Source of the DNA: Modestobacter excelsi
GTDB taxonomy: Bacteria > Actinomycetota > Actinomycetes > Mycobacteriales > Geodermatophilaceae
Assembly: GCF_005930495.1 (NCBI RefSeq)
Contig: NZ_SJEX01000007.1
Coordinates: 1 to 64,000, forward strand
DNA length: 64,000 nt
Direction of reading: 5' to 3'
Shown here: positions 9,108 to 17,577 of the stretch, piece after piece
Layout: every line of letters starts with the position of its first letter
Numbering within the stretch: the stretch's first letter is position 1
Translations under genes and position numbers: made by a program
The notes under the pieces: generated by a model
What the model saw: only the letters and a program-made list of their open reading frames with translations
What the model was told of the DNA's origin: nothing
Database searches by the model: none

Positions 9108-9889
9108 GGTCGGGCAGGCGCCGCACGGTGGGTGTTGCGCTCCACCACGGCGGCGAGGAGGGCGCGCGCGACGTCCTGCACGGGCTGCTCGGCCTGCCGG
9201 GCGGCGCTGGCCAGAGCGACGAACGCGTCCTGCTCACTGGTCGCGCCCCGGGCGAGCAGCACCCCGGTGGCCCGCGCGATCGCATCACGGCTGGCGAGCG
9301 CCTCGGTCAGCTGCCGGCTGAGCCGGCGGGCCTCCTGCAGGCTCTGGGTGTTGGCCAGCAGGATCGCGGCCTGACCCGCGAGCAGGCGCATGATCTGCTC
9401 GTCGTGCGGGCCGTAGTTCATCGGGCGCTCGCAGTAGACCTTCATGGCGCCGATCGACTCCTGGCCCACCACCAGCGGCGTGCTCAGCACCGAGCGCACA
9501 CCCAGCTGGCCGACCGCGTCGTTCCACCGCCGCCAGCGGCCGTCGGTGGTGGTGTCGTCGATCCGCACGAGTTCCCGGGTGCGCCAGGCGGTCAGGCACG
9601 GGCCCTCATCGAGCTGGTACTGCAGGGCGTCGGCCTCCTCCACCGCAGCGTTGGAGGCGGCCTTGGAGCGCTTGCCGTGCTCGTCGATGAGGGTGACCGC
9701 CGCACCCAGCGTGCCGGCGGTGGCGGTCGCCGCCAGGCTGGTGACCAGCTCGAGGGCGGTGTCGACGGTCTCCCGGGAGAGCACCAGGCCGGCCATCTGG
9801 TTCAACGCTGCGCCGAGGTCCACCGGCGGTGGGCCGGTCAGCGGATCGGTGCCTGCCTGTGCCGGGCTACCGGCAGCGGAGTCGGTCAT
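9104..9889 (-). CDS. GAF and ANTAR domain protein (putative RNA-binding antiterminator)
   Basis: A 261-residue regulator. A GAF domain covers roughly residues 25-180 and a C-terminal ANTAR helical domain covers about 190-250 (RDAIARATGVLLAR). ANTAR domains bind paired hairpins in leader RNA and prevent termination; the GAF domain would sense a small ligand or redox signal. The ATG at 9889 has GGAGGGG upstream; a frame open further upstream to 10324 has no domain and is rejected. The gene is first of a two-gene unit with the 125-residue protein. Confidence 0.88.
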   Translation of the reverse strand: MTDSAAGSPAQAGTDPLTGPPPVDLGAALNQMAGLVLSRETVDTALELVTSLAATATAGTLGAAVTLIDEHGKRSKAASNAAVEEADALQYQLDEGPCLTAWRTRELVRIDDTTTDGRWRRWNDAVGQLGVRSVLSTPLVVGQESIGAMKVYCERPMNYGPHDEQIMRLLAGQAAILLANTQSLQEARRLSRQLTEALASRDAIARATGVLLARGATSEQDAFVALASAARQAEQPVQDVARALLAAVVERNTHRAAPARP

Positions 9890-10205
9890 GGGTGGTCCCC
9901 TCCACGGGGGTCGTGGCGACTGCCGGGGACGTCCGCGGAGCTGCTCATGCGCGAGGGCCTCCCGCTCCGTCCCGGCCGGGCGCGAGGGCGCGCACCGACC
10001 GGCACCGGCGGAGAGGGAACCCGTGGTCTGGGTGATGCTCCGCCGCGCTGCGCGGCCGGTCCATCCACCGTCTCGCGCGCATGGCCGGCAACTCGTGTGC
10101 ACGGTACCCGGCCGGGCGCTGTGCATGCCCACGGAGGGCCTCGGCGAGCACCTCCCCGACCCGGTGGGACCCGGGACGGCGCGGCTGCGGGGCTGGCCCG
10201 TCCGG
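9890..10205. other. 316-base intergenic stretch
   Basis: This stretch lies between the GAF-ANTAR gene and the stop of the SpoIIE-type phosphatase gene, both on the minus strand. It must hold the GAF-ANTAR promoter. I see no convincing -35/-10 pair, RNA gene or repeat in it, and the open frames crossing it have no recognisable protein content. Confidence 0.5.
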
Positions 10206-11531
10206 TCAGGTGTCGATGTCACCGGCGGGCAGGCCGCCGATGATGCCGCGGGCCAGCTCGTCGTCCCGGGGCGGCCCGCGCCACTCGACGAGGAGCAACG
10301 ACGCGTCGTCGCTGGTGTGGCCACCCCGCGCCGCCATCAGGTCGTGCGAGAGCAAGCGCACGGTCTCGGCGACGCTCGTCCGCTCGGTGCTGGCCCGCTC
10401 GACCAGCTCCCGCAGCCGGGCCTCGCCGAACTGCCCCCCGCCCTCGAGCCGCTCCTCGACGACCCCGTCGGTGAAGAACAGCACCCGGTCACCCGGGGCC
10501 AGCTGCACGGTCTGGACCGACGGGGACGCGCCGCCGAACCCCACGGGGCGGGTGGTGGGTCCGGACAGCTCGGCGACAGCGCCGTCCGGCCGGACCCACA
10601 GGGCGGCGGGGTGGCCGGCGTTGACCCAGCTGAGGACCCCGGTCACGGTGTCCAGCCGGCCCACCTGGGCGGTGGCGAAGCGCCCCGGGTGGGAGGTGCC
10701 GAGGACGTCGTCCATGTGCACGTAGAGGTCCGGCAGCGACGCCTCGGACCGCCGGCCGTGCCGGTAGGCGGCGACCACGACGGTGGCCATGATGGCCGCC
10801 TCCAGCCCGTGGCCCATGGCGTCGAAGACCGCCAGGTGCAGGACGTGGTCGTCCAGGGCGTAGTCGAAGCTGTCCCCACCCACGTCGTAGGCGGGCTCCA
10901 GGATGCCGGCGAGGGCGACGTCCGGGGTGGTCATCACCAGCGGCGGCAGCGTCTGCCACTGCAGGTGGGCCGACAGGCTCATCGGCACCGCGGCGCGGAT
11001 CTTGGCGAACGTGCCGGTGTAGAGGGACTTGGTGACGACGAGGTCCGCGGTCAGGCCGGCCAGGCGCTGGGCGAGCCGTCGGTCGTTGTCGTCGACCCCG
11101 GGCAGGGTGAACGCCAGGACGCCGACGCGGTCGGAGCCGTCCAGCATCGGCAGGTACAGCCGCACGGACCCGTCTGACATCTGCTGCTCGATGCGGGCGT
11201 CCTGGGTGAAGGCGCGGCCCGGCCAGCTCCCGGCGATCGGCGTCGACGCGCCGACGAGCCCGCGCCCGGTCAGCGGCTGCAGGGTCCGCTGGTCGTAGTC
11301 CTGCAGCCAGATGCTGACGTCCGTGCCGCCGATGGAGCCGATCTCCTGCGCGACCAGCGGCCCCACCAGCCGGGCAGGCATGAGGTGCGCCCGGTCCAGC
11401 AGCGACCCCAGCACCCGCTCGCCGAGGCTCTCGGTCCGCGACCGGCCCTCCTCGTCGACGAAGCCCACACCCACGTCGGCCTGCAGTGTCTGCACCGCGA
11501 CGGTGAGGTGGTCGTGTCCGTCGTCCGGCAT
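10206..11531 (-). CDS. GAF-linked SpoIIE/PP2C-type serine phosphatase
   Basis: A 441-residue protein. A degenerate GAF-like sensor region (about 25-190) is followed by a SpoIIE-type PP2C phosphatase (about 215-440) with the metal-binding motifs DVGGDSFDY, DAMGHGLEAA and FFTDGVVE. Such RsbU-like enzymes dephosphorylate anti-anti-sigma factors in general stress signalling. I chose ATG 11531 because GGGAGAG lies just upstream; an ATG at 11558 has no ribosome site. The RsbW-like ATPase at 6872 is a plausible partner. Confidence 0.88.
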   Translation of the reverse strand: MPDDGHDHLTVAVQTLQADVGVGFVDEEGRSRTESLGERVLGSLLDRAHLMPARLVGPLVAQEIGSIGGTDVSIWLQDYDQRTLQPLTGRGLVGASTPIAGSWPGRAFTQDARIEQQMSDGSVRLYLPMLDGSDRVGVLAFTLPGVDDNDRRLAQRLAGLTADLVVTKSLYTGTFAKIRAAVPMSLSAHLQWQTLPPLVMTTPDVALAGILEPAYDVGGDSFDYALDDHVLHLAVFDAMGHGLEAAIMATVVVAAYRHGRRSEASLPDLYVHMDDVLGTSHPGRFATAQVGRLDTVTGVLSWVNAGHPAALWVRPDGAVAELSGPTTRPVGFGGASPSVQTVQLAPGDRVLFFTDGVVEERLEGGGQFGEARLRELVERASTERTSVAETVRLLSHDLMAARGGHTSDDASLLLVEWRGPPRDDELARGIIGGLPAGDIDT

Positions 11532-11695
11532 CCGCTCTCCCACCAGGTCCCGCCCCATGAGGGGTGACCGGAAGGCGACCCAGGCGCACCGGCCGCAGCC
11601 GGGTCGAGCAGCGTCGTGCCGATCAGCCGGCACCCGCGAGGAGGACCCTAGCCGGGCCGCGCAAGGACGTCGGTCACGCCGGGCCCGCGTCCCCG

Positions 11696-12907
11696 TCAGT
11701 CGACGGCGAGCCGGACGGGGATGCTCTCCCAGGCCCGCAGCGTGTTGTTGTGGTGCCGCCGGGTGGGGCCGGCGAGCTCGATCGACCGCACCCGCCGGGC
11801 GAGCGCGGTGAGCACGGCCTCGGCCTCGAGCCGGGCGACGTGCTGGCCGACGCACTGGTGCAGGCCCATGCCGAAGCCCACGTGCCCCGAGGGGTCGCGG
11901 TCGAGGTCGAAGCGGTCGGGGTCGGTCCACCGGCGGGGGTCGCGGTTGGCGGCGGCCAGGAACATCAGCACCTTGCGGCCCTCCGGGACGACGGTGCCGC
12001 CGATGCCGACGTCGGTGGTCGTGGTGCGGAAGAAGGTCTGCACCGGTGACTCCCACCGGATGGCCTCGTCGAAGGCCACCCGGGCCAGCGACGGGTCGGC
12101 GACCAGCCGGGCCCACTGGTGCGGGTGCGTCGCGAAGGCGTAGAGGATCGCCGACAGCGCGTGCACCGTGGTGTCCACCCCGGCGGTGAGCAGCGACCGG
12201 ACCATCAGCGGCGCCTGCTGCGGGGTGATCTCCCCACGGTCGGCCGCGGCCCAGATGGCGGCGCCGAACCCGTCGCCGCTGAGCGCCTCACGGGCGCACT
12301 GCTCCCCCACCCAGCCCGACAGCTCCGGCACCCGGTGCGCGCCCCTGGCCACCAGGTCGTTGCTCGGGCCGAAGGCGTTGAAGGCGTGGTCCCCGTAGGG
12401 CAGCAGGTTCTCCCGGCCGTCCGGGCCGATGCCGACCGCGTCGGGGAAGACCCGCAGCGGGAACGCCTCGGCGAGCACCGGGACGGCGTCGAACTCGGTG
12501 CCCGCGGCGAGCACGGAGTCCACGAGCTGCTCGGCGTCGGCGGTCCAGCCCGCACGCAGGGACCGCAGTGCCCGCGGGCCCAGCACCGCGCTCAGCACGC
12601 GGCGGGGGGCGTCGTGCCGGGGCGGGTCGGCCTCCAGCAGCAGGCTGGGCGGCCGCCACGGCTCCTCGGTGCGGAAGTTGGACAGCCCCACCCCGGCGGC
12701 GGACTGGAACTGCTGCCAGTCGACCAGCGCGGCGTGCACCTCGGCGTACCGGGCGACGGCGAACACGTCGTACCGGCTCAGGTGCACGACCGGACCGGCC
12801 TCGCGCAGCTCCTCGTGCAGCGGCAGCGGGTCCTCCAGGACCTCGTGGCTGAAGGGGTCGGCGTCGCTGACGGGCAGGTCGGTGGGGCGGCTCGGGGCGA
12901 GGGTCAT
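11696..12907 (-). CDS. Cytochrome P450, CYP199-like (putative 4-methoxybenzoate O-demethylase)
   Basis: A 403-residue soluble P450. The heme Cys is Cys352 in FGMGLHQCVGQ, the I-helix oxygen motif is AGVDTT and the ExxR helix is in DEAIRWESPVQ. Several blocks match CYP199A2/A4 of Rhodopseudomonas palustris as I remember them: GVGLSxF, PWRPPSLxLEADPP, ESPVQTFFRTTT, VLMFLxxANRDPRRW and NNTLR. Those enzymes demethylate para-methoxybenzoate. The same chemistry is inferred here and suits the methoxy-aromatic genes further right. The gene follows its reductase after 25 bases. Confidence 0.85.
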   Translation of the reverse strand: MTLAPSRPTDLPVSDADPFSHEVLEDPLPLHEELREAGPVVHLSRYDVFAVARYAEVHAALVDWQQFQSAAGVGLSNFRTEEPWRPPSLLLEADPPRHDAPRRVLSAVLGPRALRSLRAGWTADAEQLVDSVLAAGTEFDAVPVLAEAFPLRVFPDAVGIGPDGRENLLPYGDHAFNAFGPSNDLVARGAHRVPELSGWVGEQCAREALSGDGFGAAIWAAADRGEITPQQAPLMVRSLLTAGVDTTVHALSAILYAFATHPHQWARLVADPSLARVAFDEAIRWESPVQTFFRTTTTDVGIGGTVVPEGRKVLMFLAAANRDPRRWTDPDRFDLDRDPSGHVGFGMGLHQCVGQHVARLEAEAVLTALARRVRSIELAGPTRRHHNNTLRAWESIPVRLAVD

Positions 12908-12932
12908 GGTCGGCTCCAGCGGGTCGGCGGGG

Positions 12933-13916
12933 TCAGAGGTCGAGGACGAGGCGGTCGCTGCAGGACCGGGACACGCAGGGGTACATGCAGTCACCGGCGG
13001 CCCGGGCGTCGTCGTCCAGCAGCGAGTCGCGGTGGTCGGGCTGCCCGGCCAGGACGGTGGTCTCGCAGGTGCCGCACGTGCCCTGCCGGCAGGAGGAGAG
13101 CACCTCCACCCCGGCCGCGCCGATCGCCTCGAGCACCGAGACGTCCGGCGTGACGGTGAGCGTGCGCCCGGACCGGCGCAGCTCCACCTCGAAGGCCGTG
13201 GTGCGCACCGGCGCGCCGCGCTCGGCGGCGACGAACCGTTCGGTGTGCAGGGCCCTGGCCGGCCAGCCGTGGCAGGCGCGCTCCAGCGCGGACAGCAGCG
13301 GCTCGGGGCCGCAGCCGTAGACCGGCGTGCCAGTGCGCGGCGTGCCGAGGAAGCCTGGCAGGTCCAGCAGCCCGTACTCGTCCTGCGGCCGGACCAGCAC
13401 CCGGTCCCCGTGGACCGCCAGCTCGTCGAGGAAGGCCATCGAGCTGCGCTGCCGGCCGCCGTAGAGCAGCCGCCAGTCGGCACCGAGCATCTCCGCCTGC
13501 GCGATCATCGGCAGCAGCGGGGTGATGCCGATGCCCCCGGCCACGAACCGGTAGGACTCCGCGGGCACCAGCGGGAAGGCGTTGCGGGGCCCGCCCAGCC
13601 CGACCACGTGCCCGGGCGCGAGCTGTTCGTGCACGTGCCGGGAGCCGCCCCGGCTGGTGGGCTCCAGCAGCACGCCCACGCGGTAGGTGTGCGCGTCCCA
13701 GCGGTCCCCGCACAGCGAGTACTGCCGGGTGAGGCCACCTTCCAGGGTGAGGTCGACGTGCGCGCCGGGTGCCCAGTCCGGCAGCCGACCGCCGTCCGGG
13801 GCGGCGAGGGTGAGGGTGACGACGCCGTCGGCGACCGGGGTCTTGTCCACCACCCGCACCGTCGACCGGTCCACCCCGCTGCGGCGGGTCCTGCTCGTCT
13901 GCTCCACGGTGAGCAC
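12933..13916 (-). CDS. PDR/VanB-type oxidoreductase (FMN/NAD domains plus C-terminal [2Fe-2S])
   Basis: A 327-residue one-protein electron-transfer chain. An FNR-type flavin domain (RQYSLCG, about residues 20-120) is followed by an NAD domain (GGIGITPLLPM) and a plant-type [2Fe-2S] domain with Cys276, 281, 284 and 314. This order is that of phthalate dioxygenase reductase and VanB. It very likely reduces the P450 encoded next. The GTG start at 13916 has AGGAGG close upstream. CYP199 enzymes of Rhodopseudomonas use a separate ferredoxin and reductase, so the pairing here differs. Confidence 0.9.
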   Translation of the reverse strand: MLTVEQTSRTRRSGVDRSTVRVVDKTPVADGVVTLTLAAPDGGRLPDWAPGAHVDLTLEGGLTRQYSLCGDRWDAHTYRVGVLLEPTSRGGSRHVHEQLAPGHVVGLGGPRNAFPLVPAESYRFVAGGIGITPLLPMIAQAEMLGADWRLLYGGRQRSSMAFLDELAVHGDRVLVRPQDEYGLLDLPGFLGTPRTGTPVYGCGPEPLLSALERACHGWPARALHTERFVAAERGAPVRTTAFEVELRRSGRTLTVTPDVSVLEAIGAAGVEVLSSCRQGTCGTCETTVLAGQPDHRDSLLDDDARAAGDCMYPCVSRSCSDRLVLDL

Positions 13917-14016
13917 TCCGACCTCCTCGTCGTCGTCGGCCCCCAGCCTGCGACCCAGGTCACCCGGGGCAGAAGCGACTTCTCAATGGACGAGAGACCG
14001 GTGTCACACTCGGATC

Positions 14017-14772
14017 GTGCCCCGGACCCCGACAGGTGAGTCGGTGCTGGCCCGCGCCGTGCGGGTGCTGGCCGCCTTCACCGCCGACGAGCCGACGCTC
14101 ACCGTCGGCGAGGTGGCCCGGCGCAGCGGCCTGCACGTGGCCACCGCGTCCCGGCTGGTCGCCGAACTGGTCGCGCACGGACTGCTGGAGCGGGGCCCGG
14201 ACCGCCGGGTGCGGGTCGGCGTCCGGCTGTGGGAGCTGGCCGCGCGGGCCTCCCCCACGGTGTCCCTGCGGGACGCGGCGATGCCCTTCCTGGAGGACGT
14301 GCACGCGGTCGTGGGACACCACGTGCAGCTCGGCGTGCTCGACGGCGAGGACGTCCTCTTCCTGGAGCGGCTCAGCGCGCGCGACGCGGTCGTCAACTTC
14401 TCCCGGATCGCCGGCCGGCTGGCGCTGCCCACGTCGTCGTCCGGGCTGGTCCTGCTGGCCCACGCCCCGCTCGACCTGCAGGAGCGGGTGCTGGCGCGGC
14501 CGCTGCACCCGGTCAGCCCGGCCGGCTTCGGCAGCGCGGCCCAGCTGCGGACGGCGCTGGCGGAGGTCCGGCGGACCCAGGCAGCCGTGCTCGCCGGTCA
14601 CCAGCACCCCGATGCCACCGGGGTGGCGGTGCCGGTGCGGGACGGCCGGGGCGAGGTGGTCGCCGCGTTGTCGGTGATCGTGCCCAACGACGGTCGCGGC
14701 GCGACGCTGGTGCCGCTGCTGTCGGCCACCGCGCGCGGCATCTCGCGGGCCCTGCGCACACCGGCGGCGTAG
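14017..14772 (+). CDS. IclR family transcriptional regulator
   Basis: A 251-residue IclR protein. It has an N-terminal winged helix (VARRSGLHVATASRLV, about residues 30-50) and a C-terminal ligand-binding domain. It is divergent from the reductase-P450 operon across 100 bases, so it probably controls that operon in response to an aromatic acid, as many IclR proteins do. The GTG at 14017 (PRTPTGES) is chosen; the frame is open upstream but runs antisense to the reductase gene. The ligand is unknown. Confidence 0.88.
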   Translation: MPRTPTGESVLARAVRVLAAFTADEPTLTVGEVARRSGLHVATASRLVAELVAHGLLERGPDRRVRVGVRLWELAARASPTVSLRDAAMPFLEDVHAVVGHHVQLGVLDGEDVLFLERLSARDAVVNFSRIAGRLALPTSSSGLVLLAHAPLDLQERVLARPLHPVSPAGFGSAAQLRTALAEVRRTQAAVLAGHQHPDATGVAVPVRDGRGEVVAALSVIVPNDGRGATLVPLLSATARGISRALRTPAA

Positions 14773-14779
14773 TGGCCGG

Positions 14780-15004
14780 TCAGGACGGCCAGTCGTCGTC
14801 CACGCGGTCGTCCACGAGGCTGCCGAGCGTGGCAGCGGGGGTCAGCATGGCCGTGCCCTGCGCGCAGCCCAGCACCGACAGGCCGAGGACGAGGCGGGCC
14901 AGGACGCCGCGGCGGCGACCGCAGAGCGACCCCGTCCGCGGGTCGATGGCGAACTCGGCGCGCAGCGGCGCCACGATGTCCAGGAACGTCATCGACTCCG
15001 ACAT
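14780..15004 (-). CDS. Small hypothetical protein
   Basis: A 74-residue open frame starting at ATG 15004, with GGGGGT upstream. It has one moderately hydrophobic stretch in the middle (LARLVLGLSVLGCAQGTAML) and an acidic C-terminus (DDRVDDDW). It converges on the IclR gene with a 7-base gap. I recognise no family. The start and even the reality of the gene are uncertain; the sequence up to 15283 shows no better candidate. Confidence 0.4.
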   Translation of the reverse strand: MSESMTFLDIVAPLRAEFAIDPRTGSLCGRRRGVLARLVLGLSVLGCAQGTAMLTPAATLGSLVDDRVDDDWPS

Positions 15005-15283
15005 GGCGACCCCCGCCTGAGGACGGCAGGTCTCCGTCGACCCGCACCGTGCGAGCAGTGTGCGGCCGCGGCGGTCGAAACGGAAGGAATCCGTGCTGAA
15101 CCCGGGCACCACCAGGGTGGACGAGGTCCTCGCCCTGGGCTGGGCAGTTCCCCGAGGACCTCCAGGGCCCCCGGCCCGGCGAGGCCCGCGGAGGTGACCG
15201 GCGCGTCCGCGGCGTACAGCCCCGCCACCGGCGCGAAGACCTCTCGGTCCCACCCCTCCCGCCGAGCCCGGTGCGCCGGCTCG

Positions 15284-15748
15284 TCAGCCGCTGTCGCGGA
15301 CCGGACGCGCCTTCCGCAGCGCCGGGGACAGCCAGCGGGCGCCCGGTCCGTCCCGCGCCGCCAGGTCACCGGGGTTGGACAGCGCACACCGGTCCAGGGA
15401 CAGGCAGCCGCAGCCGATGCACGAGCTCAACCCGTCGCGCAGCTGGGTGAGCGCGGCGATCTGCTCGTCCAACCGGGTCTGCCAGCCCGCCGACAGGCGT
15501 GCCCAGTCCCGGGCGGTGGGCGCGCGCCCCTCGGGCAGGGTGTCCAGCGCCGCCCGGATCTCAGCCAGCGACAGGCCGACGTTCTGCGCGGCCCGGACGA
15601 ACGCCAGCCGGCGCAGCACGCTGCGCGGGTAGCGGCGGGCGCCGCCCGCCGTGCGCGCCGAGCTGATCAGCCCCTGAGACTCGTACCAGCGCACCGCGGA
15701 CGGCGCGAGGCCTGCGCGGGCGGCGATCTGCCCGACCGAGAACTCCAC
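15284..15748 (-). CDS. soxR: Redox-sensitive transcriptional activator SoxR
   Basis: A 154-residue MerR-family regulator. The N-terminal helix-turn-helix (VGQIAARAGLAPSAVRWYE) leads to a dimer helix and the SoxR-specific [2Fe-2S] cluster CIGCGC-x5-C with Cys110, 113, 115 and 121. In actinobacteria SoxR senses redox-active compounds directly. The GTG start at 15748 is chosen because the frame upstream would run through the SoxR box. It is divergent from the SDR/QueA-like pair, and the shared gap holds a SoxR operator. Confidence 0.95.
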   Translation of the reverse strand: MEFSVGQIAARAGLAPSAVRWYESQGLISSARTAGGARRYPRSVLRRLAFVRAAQNVGLSLAEIRAALDTLPEGRAPTARDWARLSAGWQTRLDEQIAALTQLRDGLSSCIGCGCLSLDRCALSNPGDLAARDGPGARWLSPALRKARPVRDSG

Positions 15749-15763
15749 CTGCCGCCCCCTTGA

Positions 15764-15781
15764 CCTCAAGTGCACGTGAAG
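15764..15781 (+). promoter_or_regulatory. SoxR box in the soxR/SDR divergent promoter
   Basis: CCTCAAGTGCACGTGAAG matches 14 of 18 positions of the SoxR operator consensus CCTCAAGTTAACTTGAGG as I know it. It starts inside a TTGACC -35-like element (15760-15765) and ends 15 bases before the SDR start codon. The downstream message would therefore have almost no leader. It is also 16 bases from the soxR start, so autoregulation is possible. Confidence 0.8.
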
Positions 15782-15796
15782 TCCGAGGGTAGCGCC

Positions 15797-16498
15797 ATGA
15801 CATCCCCCACCGCACTGGTCACCGGCGCCTCACGCGGGCTTGGCCTCGCCCTCGCCACCGCGCTCGACGCCGAGGGCTGGCAGCTCGTCCTGGACGCCCG
15901 GGACGGCGACCGCCTGGCCACCGCCGTCGCCGGCCTGCCCCTCCCCGGCCTGGTCACCGCACTGCCCGGCGACGTCGCCGACCCCGCGCACCGCGCCGCG
16001 CTGGCCGCCGCCGTCCCCTCCCGCCTCGACCTGCTCGTCACCAACGCCAGCGACCTCGGCCCCAGCCCGCTCCCCCCGCTCGCCGAGCTGCCGTTGCCGG
16101 CCTTCGAGCGGGTGCTCGCGGTCAACACCGTGGCGCCGTTGGCGCTGGTCCAGCTGCTGCTGCCGGCACTCCGCCGGGCGGGCGGCCGGGTGCTGCAGAT
16201 CAGCTCCGACGCCGCCGTGGAGGCCTACGCCGGCTGGGGCGGCTACGGCGCGAGCAAGGCCGCCCTCGACCAGCTCAGCGCCGTGCTCGCCGTCGAGGAA
16301 CCGGACCTGCGCGTCTACGCGGTCGACCCGGGCGACATGGCCACCGAGATGCACCAGGCCGCGTTCCCGGGCGAGGACATCAGCGACCGGCCCACGCCGG
16401 AGACCGTCGTCCCGGCGCTGCTGCGGCTGGTCGCCGGGGAGCTGCCGAGCGGCCGCTACCGGGCCGCGGAGCTGGCTGCCGCGGGAGCACCGGCATGA
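15797..16498 (+). CDS. SDR family NAD(P)-dependent oxidoreductase (SoxR-controlled)
   Basis: A 233-residue short-chain dehydrogenase. The cofactor motif TGASRGLG is at residues 9-16 and the catalytic YGASK is near residue 152. It is the first gene after a SoxR box, so it is probably induced by redox-cycling compounds, perhaps quinones. The ATG at 15797 leaves only 15 bases after the operator, which fits a leaderless or near-leaderless message. It overlaps the QueA-like gene by 4 bp. The substrate is unknown. Confidence 0.9.
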   Translation: MTSPTALVTGASRGLGLALATALDAEGWQLVLDARDGDRLATAVAGLPLPGLVTALPGDVADPAHRAALAAAVPSRLDLLVTNASDLGPSPLPPLAELPLPAFERVLAVNTVAPLALVQLLLPALRRAGGRVLQISSDAAVEAYAGWGGYGASKAALDQLSAVLAVEEPDLRVYAVDPGDMATEMHQAAFPGEDISDRPTPETVVPALLRLVAGELPSGRYRAAELAAAGAPA

Positions 16499-17532
16499 CT
16501 GCACCGTTCACCCTCCCGCCCGGGTCGGAGGCCACCGCTCCCCCGGAACGGCGCGGGTTGGCCCGGGACGGCGTCACGCTGCTGGCCGCCCGGCCCGGCG
16601 CCGTCACGACCCACCGCTTCCGCGAGCTGCCCGACCTGCTCGCGCCCGGCGACGTCGTCGTGGTCAACACCTCGCCCACCGTCCCCGCCCGGCTGGACGC
16701 CGTCCGCGGCGACGGCACCGTCACCCCGGTCCACGTGGCCACCACGCTGGACGACGGCAGCTGGGTGGTCGAGGTCCGCCGTCCGGACAACACCGGGCCC
16801 GACCTGGGCGCGGAACCGGGGTCGGTGCTGCTGCTGCCCGGGAGCGTGCAGCTGCGGTTGGTCGCGCCGTTCCCGGTCCCCGGCTCCCGGCTGTGGCGGG
16901 CCGGCACCGACCCGGCGGTGGCCGCCGCCGCGCACCTCGCCCGGTACGGGACGCCGATCCGCTACGGCTACCTGGCCCGCGCCGTCCCGCTCGCCGCCCT
17001 GCAGAACGTCTACGCCACCCCGGTCGACCCGCGGGAGCTGGGCAGCGCGGAGATGGCCAGCGCCGGGCGGCCGTTCACCGACCGGCTGCTGGTGCGGCTG
17101 GTGGCCCGCGGGATCGCGGTGCTGCCGCTGGTGCTGCACACCGGCGTCTCCAGCCCCGAGCTGCACGAGCCCCCGGCGCCCGAGCGGTTCGCCGTCCCGG
17201 CGGCCACCGCCCGGATCGTCACCGGCGCCCGGGCGGCGGGCGGCCGGGTCGTCGCGGTCGGCACCACCGTGACCCGGGCACTCGAGTCGGCCACCGGCGA
17301 GGACGGCGTGACCCGCCCCGCGTCGGGCTGGACCGACCTGGTGCTCGGCGCGGACCGACCGGCCCGGGTGGTGGACGGCTTGGTCACCGGGCTGCACGCG
17401 CCCGAGGCCAGCCACCTGCAGCTGCTCGCCGCGGTCGCCGGGGTGGACCTCGTCGACGAGGCCTACCGGACGGCGGTCGGCGCGCACCTGCTCTGGCACG
17501 AGTTCGGCGACTCGATGCTGTTCCTGCCCTGA
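16495..17532 (+). CDS. QueA-like S-adenosylmethionine:tRNA ribosyltransferase-isomerase family protein
   Basis: A 345-residue member of the QueA family, which normally transfers the ribosyl part of SAM to preQ1 in tRNA during queuosine synthesis. The family layout is recognisable: GDVVVVNTS near residue 52, LPLVLHTGVSSPE and a C-terminal LLAAVAG-VDEAYRTAV-F-GDSMLFLP block. It overlaps the SoxR-controlled SDR by 4 bp. No other queuosine gene is in the window, so it may be a paralogue with a different role. Confidence 0.8.
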   Translation: MTAPFTLPPGSEATAPPERRGLARDGVTLLAARPGAVTTHRFRELPDLLAPGDVVVVNTSPTVPARLDAVRGDGTVTPVHVATTLDDGSWVVEVRRPDNTGPDLGAEPGSVLLLPGSVQLRLVAPFPVPGSRLWRAGTDPAVAAAAHLARYGTPIRYGYLARAVPLAALQNVYATPVDPRELGSAEMASAGRPFTDRLLVRLVARGIAVLPLVLHTGVSSPELHEPPAPERFAVPAATARIVTGARAAGGRVVAVGTTVTRALESATGEDGVTRPASGWTDLVLGADRPARVVDGLVTGLHAPEASHLQLLAAVAGVDLVDEAYRTAVGAHLLWHEFGDSMLFLP

Positions 17533-17542
17533 GAACCGGGTC

Positions 17543-17576
17543 GCCGGCCGCGCGGGAGGGACGGACGGCGGCCGGC
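17543..17576. terminator. Bidirectional hairpin between convergent genes
   Basis: A 9-bp perfect inverted repeat (GCCGGCCGC at 17543-17551, GCGGCCGGC at 17568-17576) lies between the QueA-like stop and the hemolysin III stop. It can terminate both convergent genes. Confidence 0.6.
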
Positions 17577-17577
17577 C

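Noticed and set aside
9104-10324. A longer GAF-ANTAR protein starting near 10324
   Set aside because: The extra 145 residues are low-complexity and precede an ATG with a strong ribosome site at 9889.
11616-11633. A 6-bp hairpin (GTGCCG/CGGCAC) after the P450 gene
   Set aside because: The stem is short and has no T-tract; it is too weak to call a terminator in GC-rich sequence.
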